Positions 10,127 to 21,400 of a stretch of 28,697 nucleotides of DNA are shown one piece after another. Each line of letters opens with the position of its first letter. Positions within the stretch are counted from its first letter, which is position 1. This DNA is from Leucogyrophana mollusca (taxonomy: Eukaryota; Basidiomycota; Agaricomycetes; Boletales), in the NCBI GenBank assembly GCA_021014945.1, contig MU266630.1:1-28697 (forward strand), given 5' to 3'. The notes under the pieces are model-generated. The model saw only the letters and a list, made by a program, of their open reading frames with translations. It was not told where the DNA came from and ran no database searches. A program made the position numbers and the translations under genes.

Positions 10127-11508
10127 ATGCTGAGCACGCGCCCCCTCGACGTGGACCGACGCGCACTGACCAAGACCCCAGGACGCGCCCTCCTCAAATC
10201 CCGCTCCGCACTCCAAGAAAACGCCGTCCTCCACACGACGCGCCCGATCTCGAAGCTACTACCGGCCCACACCCCATATGCATTTGCCCCGAAGCAGCCG
10301 CCTCCCGGGGACAAGACCCACGTACCCGGTGAAAAGTCCCGCCCCGCCGCCCGGCCCCTCGGCGACAAAACACCCTTCCCCAACCGTACCAACCTCAACT
10401 TCGAACCGCGCCCGAGCTCCACCCGCAAACACCCCCGGGGCCCGCGCCAGAGCTTCGAGACCCCCGTCACCGCCGGTTACCACTGGGACGTCAGCGATAT
10501 CAGCATCGATGCGCCTGCCGTCGGCGGTGGGCCGATAGAAGAGGCGCTGGCGGTGGAGGATTATGGCGATGTAGAGTATATGCCGCCGAAGGTGCTGGAG
10601 ATTCCGTATGCGCCTATGTTTGACCTTCCTGATTATAAGAACGTCGGGCGGACGATGGTTGCGCTTGCGCACTCGTACCCAGTCGATGACACACCCGCGC
10701 CTGTGGTCGGGTTTACCGACGCCGATGTCGATTTCTTCGCGTTCGAGGGTCTTGTGCTGCCAGAACTAGGTTGGTGGTTTCTCTCTTGTCTCTATTTCTC
10801 CCCGACTCATGCTTTGTGCGCTTAGGGGACGACAATCCCTTTGCAAACTTTGTTCCACTTTCTAAGCCCACTCCATGTGCGCCTTCGGCCACCAGAAATG
10901 TTTCTCGTCCAGGTACAAGTGCAGTATCTCGAGCTGCGGCAAATATAATGTCACGTCCTGCGACAAGCACACTACCTCCACCCGCGACGGGTGCAACATC
11001 TCGTCCCGCCACAAGCCTAGCCTCCCGTCCCGTCACAAGCGCAGCATACCGTCCTGCCAAAGGCCTAACCTCCCGTCCCGCCTCAAGCCTAGCCCGCCCC
11101 ACAACCAGCACAGCACCTCGGCCTCCGACCGTCGCAACTGCCCGTCCAGCGACTAGCGTAGGCACCGTACGCCCGAAGCACACGCTTGCACGGCCTGCGA
11201 GTGCAATGACCGCTCGGGGTGTGGCCACGACGGCCACTCGCGTAGGCAGCAGGGACGCAAGCACGGCGACCGCTCGTGGTGTAAACACTATGACGATAAC
11301 GCGAGGTGTTAGCACCACGACGGACCGAGGACCGACGCTAGGAACGCGAGGACTGGGGTCGAACAAGCAGGAGGCGCGTGGGGTGGTGGGTAAACCAGCC
11401 ACGCACAACGGCGCAGTAACACCACAGGGGAATGAGAATAACGCGCTCGTGCTCGCGTTCTCGTCTGTGGGGTTTGATGAAGAGGGGGATTTCAGGTTCG
11501 ATATATGA
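10127..11508 (+). CDS. Securin-like separase inhibitor
   Basis: Predicted securin (Pds1/Cut2 type), which holds separase inactive until APC/C destroys it at anaphase. Two exons, 10127-10769 and 10826-11508, give about 441 residues; the donor is an uncommon GTTGGT, kept in the relict copy near 16680. Evidence: several overlapping RxxL destruction-box candidates in the first 32 residues (RRAL, RALL, and RSALQEN in RxxLxxN form), basic KTP motifs, and an acidic centre with GDVEYMPP (147-154). As I recall, that matches the DIEYMPP segment of fission yeast Cut2 and the EIEYAP pseudosubstrate segment of yeast Pds1. The second exon is disordered, with degenerate octads of the type SRPATSxx (about 230-340), and ends in an acidic-aromatic FDEEGDFRFDI. 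Overall identity to known securins is low, as usual for this family. It could instead be another APC/C substrate. Confidence 0.7.
10890..11310 (+). repeat. Degenerate octapeptide coding repeat in securin tail
   Basis: Exon 2 of the securin-like gene encodes many degenerate copies of an RPATS-like unit spaced mostly at eight residues (RPGTSAVS, RPATSLAS, RPVTSAAY, RPASSLA, RPASAMTA and others), turning into RGVxTxT units near the end. The DNA shows matching CGTCCCGCCACAAGC-type repeats of about 24 bases. This points to replication slippage in a disordered Ser/Thr/Pro tail. Confidence 0.75.
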
Positions 11509-11754
11509 TTTTGATGTTTGATTTCCCCAGTCTTCTGCCTCACACCCGACTTGTCCCCGCGGCTTCGTTGCACTAAGCTTCGCTGTCGGTGCACTCTCGG
11601 AGTTCGCGCCTCGTTACGCTCTAAATATTTTAAGGTGAAGTCAAGTTGAGTTATATAACTACGTATACACTGTACACCCCGCTCCATTCATTGTACGAAT
11701 ACAAAATCACAAGTCGCGGTAGTCTGACTCTGAGCACACGCACACAGATACAGC

Positions 11755-12290
11755 CTAGAAATACGACCCAGCGCCGGTGTAGGTCCCCGCCCCTGCTGCT
11801 GCACTCCGCTGCGGGGCGTACTCATCATCGCCATCGTCATCTCCATCCAGACTCCCCCTCGCCATCACTGCCTAAATCGACCCTCCTCAGACCATCTCCC
11901 AGATCATCCACGTCCCCCGTCCTCCTTCCCCCATCCCCCGGTGCACCCTCAGATCCTTGCGATCCCGCCTCCCACCCCGCAGGCCCTGTCCCAAAAGCAG
12001 GCCGCGGCGGCGCGTATGGCTCTAGCGCGGCGGCGAGGCGGCCTGCGGGGGTGTGGGCCTGTGGGATTGGAGGAGAATCATAGACGTGTCAGAAGGGCGA
12101 TAGCGGAGGGGGAGGAGAATGAGTGCGCACCTGCAGATCACGCTGTTTTGGGACGGGCTGGAGTGATAGCTGCGGGGGGTGGGGGGTTGGTTGGTTAGTT
12201 TCAGAGGAGGGAGAAGGGCGAGGACAGGAAAGGCCATGACGCCGTACAGCGGCGGCAGGTATTCATCCAGGACCTGCATGTGGAGTCGAC
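11755..12290 (-). pseudogene. palC relict 1 (internal deletion)
   Basis: Broken copy of the intact palC at 22051-23903. On the minus strand it keeps the second exon start (VLDEYLPPLYGVMA, about 12275-12230 with its acceptor). It then jumps directly to the pyrimidine-rich end of intron 5, the 13-codon exon 5 (LSLQPVPKQRDLQ, about 12170-12130), intron 5-6, and the last exon ending in TYTGAGSYF and a stop at 11755-11757. Exons 3 and 4, most of the BRO1 domain, are deleted. The last exon also carries a 1-base frame change near 11845 that brings a premature TGA. It faces the intact securin tail-to-tail, the same arrangement as the securin scrap and intact palC near 21620-22051. Confidence 0.82.
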
Positions 12291-12299
12291 ACGGTAGGT

Positions 12300-12425
12300 A
12301 AACGTGTGGGGAGGAGTCGTCTGCCTCCGCTACGTCCTCCTCCTCTGCATCTTTGCCCTCGCCTGGATCGACATCAACGGCTGCGTCTTTGTCCTCCCTA
12401 ATCAGCCCTTCGGCGTGGGTGTTGG
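12300..12425 (-). pseudogene. UTP25-like scrap 4 (acidic N-terminal tract)
   Basis: Read on the minus strand, this short stretch encodes VDVDPGEGKDAEEEDVAEAD. It aligns with the acidic tract of UTP25 relict 3 (VDAEWQGKDAEDEDAAEAD, about 17600-17530). It abuts the palC relict, so it marks a rearrangement junction. Because the match is to a low-complexity acidic segment the call is tentative, although the DNA match (GTCGTCTGCCTCCG..., then CTCCTCCTCTGC) extends beyond simple composition. Confidence 0.5.
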
Positions 12426-12996
12426 CTCAAATGTACCGCATCGGCATCACGGCGGCGGGGCTTTCCGCGAGATGTTTCTGTGGAGTCTGCGGTAGACAAT
12501 TCCGTAGAATGCCGGGATTCCCGACATTCTGAAAAATCCCATCCCCCACCTTGCCACGTATGTCGGACGCCCCTACCACGGCACCTACCAACATATGTAT
12601 GTCTAGTGACTGGTTTAACCTCTGGTCCTTACCATCGATCTTGTCGAGACCACTGCAGCTAAGCTGATGCTTATCATAGACACACCAAGGCGGCTTCCCA
12701 AAATGGAACAGATGCTCCTTCTGCGTGTCTGTTTATGACGAGGCATCACACGGCCTAAAAGCCCACGATGCAAATCCCACAACGCATGGCCTACATGGGC
12801 ATCTATTGCGCTGTCTCAAGCGCTGGGAGGCACACTTGAACCTACCCGTCGCCCTCTGTTGACGCCGAGGTATGCATTTGCCTTGGAAAGCCAAGGTGTG
12901 GAGCTCGTTCACCTCCCACGATACAAATAACATGTTTACCGTGATAAGAACTCGCCAGGGGCATCCACGTCAAATACCAGCAGCCACGACGGCACC
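12426..12996. other. 5' flank of NLR-B
   Basis: No gene seen. From about 12585 it aligns with the flanks of NLR-A and NLR-C: CCAACATATGTATGTC, CTTGTCGAGACCACTGCAGCT, CTTCTGCGTGTCT, GCATTTGCCTTGGAAA, and CATCCACGTCAAATACCAGCAGCCACGA just before the ATG. Probably promoter and 5' UTR. Confidence 0.55.
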
Positions 12997-15900
12997 ATGC
13001 TCGCTTTGACCAACGCCATAGGTACACTTGACCTCACCAAGGACCTGGTTCCTTTCGATGTGGCGAAGGGTGTTCTATCGACGTTGAGCACCGCCTTAAC
13101 AGTCATTAAAGTGAAATCCTATCACTGCTCCTATCGACGAGGGCTGAACAACTGCTCGTAGAACACGATGCAAAATAAAGACGATTTTGCCGAGATAATC
13201 AGCCGATGCAACAAAATAGCAAAGTCCATCGAGCGGTCAACCCGAGGAAAGCTGGAAAGCGAAATTGATCCGACTGTCATACAAGCGCTCAGCGAATTGC
13301 AGAGGTACACACATCCTCCGCTGTACACTTAGATTTGTCGCTAATGACCATTCGAGCTTTGTCGATGACTTAGAAATGACTGTCAAGGCGAAAGAGCATC
13401 GGGCAGTCACCAATCGGGCATTTTCTGCCTCGATGGATCGGGAAAGTATCGCAAGGTGGAAGGACCGACTAGACTATTTCCTGCGGATGTGCGACGTGCG
13501 TAGCGCACACAGATCGGTCATATGGCTTTTGCTAAATTCACCCTCAGCACGAGGTCATTATGGACACGAGGACGGAAATCAGCGACATTGCCCGGGCGCT
13601 CAAGATGGGTGCGAAGATTCAATTGTGAGTTTGCTGTACGCCTCGTTGCCACTGTCCCCTTATCAATTGAGCAGCGAATTCGATGCTGAGCCACCACCTC
13701 CAAGGCCTTCCATGTTTTTTGGAAGGGATGACCTCGTTCGGGATGCAGTAGAATTCCTCAACACTCGGCATGTCGTTCTCGTTGGCCCCGGGGGGATCGG
13801 GAAGAGCTCAATAGCGAAAGCGATCATAAACGACGATGCTGTCGTGGCTAGATTCAAGGATCGGCGGTTCTTCATTAGATTCGACGACATCAATGCATCA
13901 CAAGTGACGCATGGTATATTTATTGGGCGTATTGCTGGAGCGCTGGGTCTCAGGTCCAGTCTTCTCAGCTCCGTCAAGAGATCCCTGGCTACCGGCGAGG
14001 CATTTCTTGTGCTCGACAATGCGGAGACGTTCCAAGACGCAGCATCTGACGCTGACTCGTCTCGGATAGCCGAAACCGTCGACGAACTCGGATCCCTGCC
14101 ATCAGTTACCATTATGCTCACCACGCGTAACAGAAGGGTGTCGACGAACCTCCAGTACACTACAATCGATGTTCCTGCACTGGAGGCCAGCGCTGCGCGC
14201 CAAGCATTCATGGAGATCTACCCTGTCGATGGCTTTGAAGCTATTGTGGACAGGCTCTTGTCCGCTTTGGACTTTCATACACTATCCATCAATCTGCTCG
14301 CTCATGTTGGGCGGGAAAATCAGTGGACTCTTCTAGAGTTGATGAGATCGTGGGGCCAAGAGGGGACACATCTGCTGCACATCGGGGACGGAAAACTTCG
14401 GAGCCTGTCTGCTACGATCGAACTGTCATTGACATCGTCATCGATCACAAAGCTGGGCAATGACGCTCGACATGTCATGCAAGTTGCAGCGTTTCTACCC
14501 CAAGGTATCAATGAGAAGGCTATGGACGATTTTTTCCCCAATATCCCAAACATTCACTCTGTCGTCGACACACTCTGTCGGCTTTCTCTGATGTACCGCA
14601 AGTTAGGTGCATACACGATGCTCTCGCCGATTCGCATGCACATATCGGACACTCACCAAGGCAGGGACATTCCCTCCGTCGACTTGACCCACGTCAGAAA
14701 CCACTACTATACACAACTCACAGACATGAGCGACAGGGATGATGGGGGGGCTTGGATTGGTACAGAGGATGCGAATTTGGAGCGGTTAATTGCACATGAT
14801 CTGTCCCGGACTACTCGCAAAGATATGGCCATCATCTGCCGTGCTTGTTACCACTTCATCAATCAGCTTCGTCTGCACAAACGACGACCCATTTCCCTGC
14901 ATTCAGCGATCTTGGGTCTCCCTGATGGCAGTCGTTCCGCAATACTCTCGAGCATTCTGAAAGCTGTCGCTCGACCACGGCCAGGCCAAGCGGCCTCATA
15001 CGGCAAAGCGGAATGTGTCTTTATCCTCGGAATACACACTGGTGGTCTGGTGAATGTCGCCGAAGCCATCACCCTATTCACAGTCGCTAAACGGCTTTTT
15101 CTCCTTGAACGGAATTACAATATGGCCGCATCATGCCTCAAAAACATTGGAAGTCGGTACATGTCCCTGGGCAGGATCGCGGATGCCGAAAGGACATTAC
15201 AAGAGGCTTTGGCAATGAGACGCAAACATCGGGTTCTCAGCTCGGACGACGAAGCTGCAATCAATCTATACATTGGGGACGTTATGATGTACAGAGGGAG
15301 GCTAGGAGAAGCTCTGCTGCTGCTGGCGAACGCTCGGGAATACTTCGAGCATAGTAGCGATAGCAAAAACTCTTTGAGCTGGGCCATGCGCTCACAGGGA
15401 GAGGTTCAACTGATCTCCGGTAACTGCCTGGCCGCAAGGCATCATTTCGAAGCTCGGCTGTCCCTTCACATCCGCATGAATGACGATGTTGGCCGATCGG
15501 GCAGCCTCGTTGACCTGTCGATAGTCGAAGTCGTCGAAGGGAACATTGCAGAAGCTCACGAGCTTCTGCAGGAAGCTTTTATGCTCGCCACGAGAGGAAA
15601 GAGTGCTCATATGGCCTGTGCCGCATTGTGGCATCGAGCAGCACTCGCTTCTGACGAAGGTGACTTCGACTTTGCCAGAGACCTCTTGCGCCGCCTTCAT
15701 GCGGAACTCGCGACATATGGAGGCCAATCACACGTCGCAATCCCGATTGCAGCTTACGTTTCAGCAAGAAATGAACTGTTCGCACAAGACCACCAGACGG
15801 CCAAGGACCAGTTCTTGAATGCAGTGGAATATTCTCATGAGCAGTCCCTCGTCCGGTTTCAAGCCAGAAGCACCAGGGCTCTGGGAGAAATTTCTCTTTT

Positions 15901-16069
15901 GGAGAATGATATCACTGGAGCGGAAGTCTGGTTTGCCAAAACTATGACCTTGTGCGATAACATGGGAATCCATCCAGATTTCCTGTACATTAAAGCAGAT
16001 CATTGCAAGCTGAGGGAGACCCATGGGGGCTGGAACCTTTTCCTAGAGGGTCGTCTGCGGTCTTCGTGA
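12997..16069 (+). CDS. NLR-B: MLKL/HeLo-like + NB-ARC + TPR protein
   Basis: Paralog of NLR-A and NLR-C, about 956 residues. Exons: 12997-13110, 13162-13304, 13357-13495, 13548-13624 and 13672-16069; exon lengths 1-4 (114, 143, 139, 77) are identical in all three genes. Intron 1 ends in an in-frame TAG, so unspliced transcript would stop. Domains: N-terminal helical bundle (1-157), PPPPRPSMFFGRDD joint, NB-ARC with GPGGIGKS (196-203), FLVLDN (Asp273) and TTR (308-310), winged helix with LSPIRMHI (475-482), then TPR-like repeats to the conserved end LFLEGRLRSS. The last intron's acceptor is TTGAG or the CAG three bases later; both keep frame. The linker between winged helix and TPR is the short form without the NLR-A duplication. 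Its 5' flank adjoins relicts of palC and UTP25. Ligand unknown. Confidence 0.86.
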
Positions 16070-16189
16070 CCTCAGTGTTCCCGTAGATGTTATACCCATT
16101 GATAACACCACTCACTGGCTTATGTACCACCTCTTTGGTAGAATAGACCGCTGTCGAGGTCATCGTGTACCGGATACATTCACCAATGA

Positions 16190-16685
16190 CTTCACAGTCG
16201 TATGCGTTTGCCCCCATGCAGCCGCCACTCGGAGACAAGACCCAAGTACTCACCAAACGATCCCGCCCCGCTACCCGGCCCTTCGGCGAAAACCCTCCCT
16301 CCTCATCCGCACCAACGTCAGCCACCCCGAATCGCGCCCGAACTCCACCCGCAAACACCCGCCTGCCCCGCGCCAGAGCTTTGAGGCCCCCATCACCGCC
16401 ACTGGGACATCAGTGATATCAGCATCGACGCGCCTGTTGTCGGTGCTGTGCCGATAGACGAAGCGACGGTGGAGGAGTATGGCGATGTGGAGTATACGCC
16501 GCCGAAGGTGCTAGAGATCCCGTACGCGACGATGTTCGACTTCCCTACTTATAAGCATGTCGAACGGACGATGAGTGCACTCGCACCCCGTCGATGATGC
16601 ACCCGCGCCTGTGGTCGAGTTCATCGACACCGATGCCAATTTCTTCGCGTTTGAGGGTCTTGTAATGCCAGGCCGGGGTTGGTGC
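16190..16685 (+). pseudogene. Securin relict 1
   Basis: Broken copy of the securin exon 1 at 10127-10769, starting at the TATGCGTTTGCCCC homologous to residue 51 and running to the exon 1 end. Blocks such as GDVEYTPPKVLEIPYA (about 16480-16530), FDFPTYKHVERTM and FFAFEGLVMP are recognisable, but they sit in different frames, separated by small indels, and a TGATGA falls near 16596. There is no N-terminal destruction-box region and no exon 2. It begins within the 3' flank of NLR-B and ends at UTP25 relict 3, so both ends are rearrangement junctions. Confidence 0.85.
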
Positions 16686-16689
16686 TGTC

Positions 16690-17790
16690 TCTACAGTGGG
16701 CGCGTCTCGGGGGTCTCGAACGCCAATAATTATATCGACTAGCGGAGGTGAGCGGAGGTGGAAAGGCGGTGAGATACGTGTCGTGTGTGAAGGAGGGAGG
16801 GCAGGTTTGCGTAAAGATGAAGGGCAGGTTTGGTGAAGGACGGACGGCGGTTATACGTATGAAAGACGAAGGGTGGTGGGTAGAGGGGGGAGAATAACGC
16901 GACTTACTCTCCGTCGACTTACCACGGCGGCTTTGTCCACGAAAAGCTGGCGATGTGCGAGAGCTTGTTCATGTGGGAGAGGGAAAACTGGGGTTGGTGC
17001 GGTGTGAAAGGTTGGTGGGGGCATGGCGTTGTTTGAGTTTTTATATGTTATTTGCTACTTATGATTCAAAAAGAGCGAGCCCGTCCACCTGGACATTGTC
17101 CCAATTATGCATCGTGAAGGCTGCTTCGCTTGCTGGGCCTCGAAGGGTGTTCGGAGGCAATCGAGGATCTGTGTGAACGCTCTTTTAGTCGGGCACCAAA
17201 ACACGGAACGCACCGCCGTGTTCACCCTGAACTTCGCATCAAGAGGGCTGCTCCGGGTTTGGCGTCTGCGCTGGCTTTGCATCCACGGCGCCTCTGCTGG
17301 TGGAAGACTTGTTCCCGCTGGGGGTAGACTAGCCACAACAGAGAGCTTGCCCACCTGCGCCCTGCGCGACTTGCATTAGCGCTGGTCGACGGCGGTTCGG
17401 GTGGCCTGCGTCAGGATGCAGGAGCTGGGACCAAAGTGCGATTCGTACGGGTCTGTGTTAAAGTTAGGATTGATTTTTCGCTTGGCTATCAGTGGGAGAG
17501 GCGTACCGGGGGCTGCAGCGGGGTTGTCTGCCTCTGCTGCGTCCTCATCCTCTGCGTCCTTACCCTGCCACTCTGCATCGACGCCAACGTCTGCGTCTTT
17601 TCTCCCCCTCCCCAAGCGAATCTCGTTGAAAAGGGACTTCCTTATTCAAACCTTGGTGTGCCTACGGGAGCCTAACGCGAATGCGAGACCGACTCTTGCG
17701 TTTTTTGCTGGGCTTCGGCGCGGGTGCTGGCAGGGTGTCGGAGCTGGGGTGTTTTCGTTTTTGTCAGTTTTAGGGCGAATACGCTGAGGG
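16690..17790 (-). pseudogene. UTP25-like relict 3
   Basis: Third broken Utp25 copy, closest to relict 2. Minus strand, in order: a start-like LLTLSVF stretch (about 17790), acidic tract (about 17600-17530), DPYESHFGP (about 17455-17425), a VGKL segment (about 17355), MHNWDNVQ at 17112-17089, and SLSHMNKLSHIASF (about 16990-16940), which corresponds to HINKPPNHSHDVDF in relict 2. It shares with relict 2 the same deletion joining the N-terminal part directly to NWDxVQ, so one is probably a copy of the other or both come from an already deleted parent. Several frames are broken. The sequence after this point (about 16690-16900) matches 8730-8920. Confidence 0.7.
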
Positions 17791-18407
17791 TGAGGAGGCC
17801 CGTCGTACTTATGATAGGTGTGGTGCCATTGACGTCCATTGGAAGGAAGGGCGGGCGTTGCCGAAGCTTGTCACAGGGCGAGTGTCTGAACTTGGGACCC
17901 GAACTTGGACCCGGCTTGTGAGAACTGAGTATGTCTTTCCATCGAAGCAGCTTATTTCGCTAGCAGCAGTGTATAATACGGCCTGATCTTCTGGGAGGAG
18001 TCCGATCCCAACCGATCCCACAACCACCATCAAGTTTTGCTGATCGCGGCGATCACCCAGGTCATCAACATATGTATGTTGTTTTAACTTTTATCGCTCC
18101 CGGCGAGGCCACACCATCGCGGTTGTCGAAATCGTGACGGCACAGAAGCCCCCTCTGCGCGTCTAGGTACCACACAGCCCCACGACGCACAGCCTGCATG
18201 AGCATCTATTGCAGTGTATCAAGCGCCGGAAGGGATACTTGAACCTACCCATCGCCCTCCATGTCCGCATTGAACCTGAAGTATGCGTCTGCCTTGGAAA
18301 ACGAAGGTGTGAAGCTCGTTTACCTTCCATGATCCGAATCACATGTTCCCCGTGACTAGCCTTCGCCAGGAGCATCCACGTCAAATACCAGCAGCCGCGA
18401 TGTCACC
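17791..18407. other. Intergenic region and 5' flank of NLR-C
   Basis: 17791-18045 shows no gene and may be the former UTP25 upstream region. From about 18045 it matches the NLR-A and NLR-B flanks: GGCGATCACCCAGGTCATC, AACATATGTATGTT, CGTGACGGCACAGAAGC, GCGTCTGCCTTGGAAAACG, and CATCCACGTCAAATACCAGC. Probably the NLR-C promoter and 5' UTR. Confidence 0.55.
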
Positions 18408-21400
18408 ATGGTCGCTTTAACCAACGCAATAGGCGCGCTTGACCTGGCCAAGGACATAGTTCCCCTCGAGGTGGCGAAGAGTGTTCTATCGACATTGAGC
18501 ACCATCTTAACAGTCATCAAAGTAATATTCTATTGCTACTCCTATCGACGAGAGCTGAACAAGTTGTCGCAGAACACGATGCAAAATAAAGACGATTATG
18601 CCGAGGTAGTCAGCCGATGCAACAAGATAGCAAAATCTATCGAGCGGTCAACTCGAGGAAAACTCGAAACCGAAATCGATCCGACTGTCACACAAGCGCT
18701 CAGCGAATTGCAAAGGTACACCACATCCTCCGTCATACACTCAGACGTGTCGCTAACAACCATTCGAGATTTGTCGATGACATAGAAAAGACTGTCAAGG
18801 CGAAAGAGCAACGCGCAGTCACCAATCGGGCATTTTCTGCGTCGATGGATCGGGAAAGTATCGCAAAGTGGAAGGACCAACTAGACTATTTCCTGCGGAT
18901 GTGCGATGTGCGTAGTACACACGGATTGGTCATGTGGCTTTTGCTAAATTCGCCCACAGCACGAGGTCATTATGGACATGAGGATGGAGATCGGTGACAT
19001 GGCCCGGACACTCAAGGGGGGTGCGGTGGTTCAGTTGTGAGTTTGCTGTACGCCTGGTTGCCACTTTTCCCTCACGAGCTCAGCAGTGAATCCGATTGCG
19101 AGCCACCACCTCCTCGGCCTTCCATGTTCTTTGGACGAGACGGCCTCGTTCGGAAGGTAGTAGAATGCCTCAACACGCAACATGTCGTTCTTGTTGGCCC
19201 AGGAGGGATCGGGAAGAGCTCGATGGCCAAGGCGATCCTGAACGAGCACGCCGTCGTGGCCAGATTCAAGGATCGACGGTTCTTTGTCAGGTTTGACGAC
19301 ATCAATGCATCGCAAGTGACGCAGACTACATTTATTGGACGTATTGCCGGAGTATTGGGTCTCAGGTCCAATCTTCTCAGCTCGGTGAAGAGATCCCTGG
19401 CTACCAGCGATGCATTCGTTGTGCTCGACAACGCGGAGACATTCCAAGACGCGGCATCTGATGATGACTCGTCTCGGATAGCCGAAATCATCGACGAACT
19501 CGGATCCCTGCCATCAGTTACCATGATGGTCACCACGCGCAACAGAAGGGTGTCGACAAACCTCCGGTATACCACAATCGATGTTCCCGCATTGGAGGCC
19601 AATGCTGCACGCCAAGCATTCATGGAGATCTACCCTGTCGATGGCTCTCAAGCTATTGTGGACAGGCTCTTGTCTGCTTTAGACTTTCATGCACTATCCA
19701 TCAATCTGCTTGCTCATGTTGCCAAAGAAAATCAGTGGACTCTCGAAGAGTTGATGAGGTCGTGGGGCGAACAGCAGACCCATCTGCTACACATTGGGAA
19801 CGGGAAACTCCGGAGCCTATCTGCCACGATCGAGCTGTCGCTGACATCGTCATCCATGACACAGCTGGGGAATGATGCTCGGCGCGTGATGGGGGTCGCG
19901 GCATCCCTACCGCAAGGTATCAGCGAGAATGCATTGAAAGACTGTTTTCCCGATATCCCAAACATCCGCCCTGTCGTTGACACACTCTGCCGGCTCTCTC
20001 TGATGTACCGCAAGTTAGGCGCATACACGATGCTATCCCCCATTCGCATGCACATATCTGGCACCCACCAAGGCAGCGACACTCCCTCCGTCGACCTGAC
20101 GCACATCAGACGGTACTACTACACACAACTCGCAGATATATCCAACAGGGACGATGGGGGGGCGTGGATTAGTACAGAGGATGCGAACTTGGAGTGGTTA
20201 ATCGCACACGATCTTTTGCGAACTACTTGCGAAGATATGGCTGCCGTCTGCTGTGCTTGTTATCATTTCATTGACCGGCTTCGTCTGCATAAACCACGAC
20301 CTATTGCCCTGCATTCAGCAATCTTGGGCCTCCCTGACAGCAATGGGTCCACAAAACCCTCGAACACTCCCGAAGCTGTCCCTCGACCACACCTAGGCCA
20401 GGCGCTCTCATATGGCAAAGCACATTGTATCTTGGTCCTCGGACTGCTCGCTGCTGTCCTGACCAATGTCACTGAATCCATAGAACTATACGCCGCTGCC
20501 AAACAGCTTTTCCTCCTTGATCGAGATCACAATATGGCTGCGATGTGTCTCGAAAACATTGCAGCCCAATACACATACCTGGGCAAGGTCGCAGATGCCG
20601 AAACAACATTGCAAGAAGCGTTGACAATCAGACGCAAATATCGTGTTCTCAGCCCGTTTGGCGAAGCTTCAATCAACCTACCCCTCGGGAACGCTTTGAT
20701 ATGCAGAGGGAGGCTGCAAGAAGCTCTTGTGCTGTTGGAGAGCACTCGGGAATACTTCGAGCGTAGTAGAAATCACGCTCGCTATTTGAGCTGGGCTATG
20801 TGGTTGCAGGGAGAGGTCGAACTGAGCTCCAGGAACTGCCTGGCGGCAAGGCAGCATTTGGAAGCTCAGCTGTCCCTTAACATCCGCATGAATGACGATG
20901 TTGGTCAATCAAAAAGCCTCATCGACCTGTCGACAGTCGAAGTCGTCGAAGGGAATTTTGCAGAGGCTCACAAGCTTTTGCAAGATGCTTTCATGCTCGT
21001 CACGGGGGGAAAGAACACTCATCTGGCCTGCGGTGCATTGTGGCATCGAGCAGCACTCGCTTCCGACGAAGGTGATTTCAACTTTTCCAGGGACCTCTTG
21101 CGCTGTGTTCGCGTCGAACACGCGACCTTTGGAGGCCGATCGGATATCGCAATCCCGATCGCAACTTACATTTCAGCGAGAAATGAACTATTCGCAGAAG
21201 ACTACCAGACGGCCAGGGACCTGTTCTCAAGTGCAGTGGAATACTGTGAAGAACAATCCGCCATGTGGTTTCAAGCTCGAAGCACCAGGGCTCTAGGAGA
21301 GATTTCTCTTTTGGAGAAAGACGTCACTGGCGCGGAAGTCTGGTTTGCGAAAACTCAGACCTTGTGCGATAACATGGGAATCCATCCAGATTTCCTGTAC

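Noticed and set aside
10713..11687. 324-codon minus-strand frame across securin exon 2
   Set aside because: The repeat-rich GC sequence keeps the antisense open. Val/Ala/Gly/Arg periodicity is the mirror of the RPATS repeats, and the sense strand has the supported gene.
13663..14211. 182-codon minus-strand frame antisense to the NLR-B NB-ARC exon, with counterparts at 3996-4313 and 19072-19623
   Set aside because: It recurs in all three paralogs only because the sense strand is conserved. Composition is Ser/Arg-rich shadow, with no domain and no splice context.
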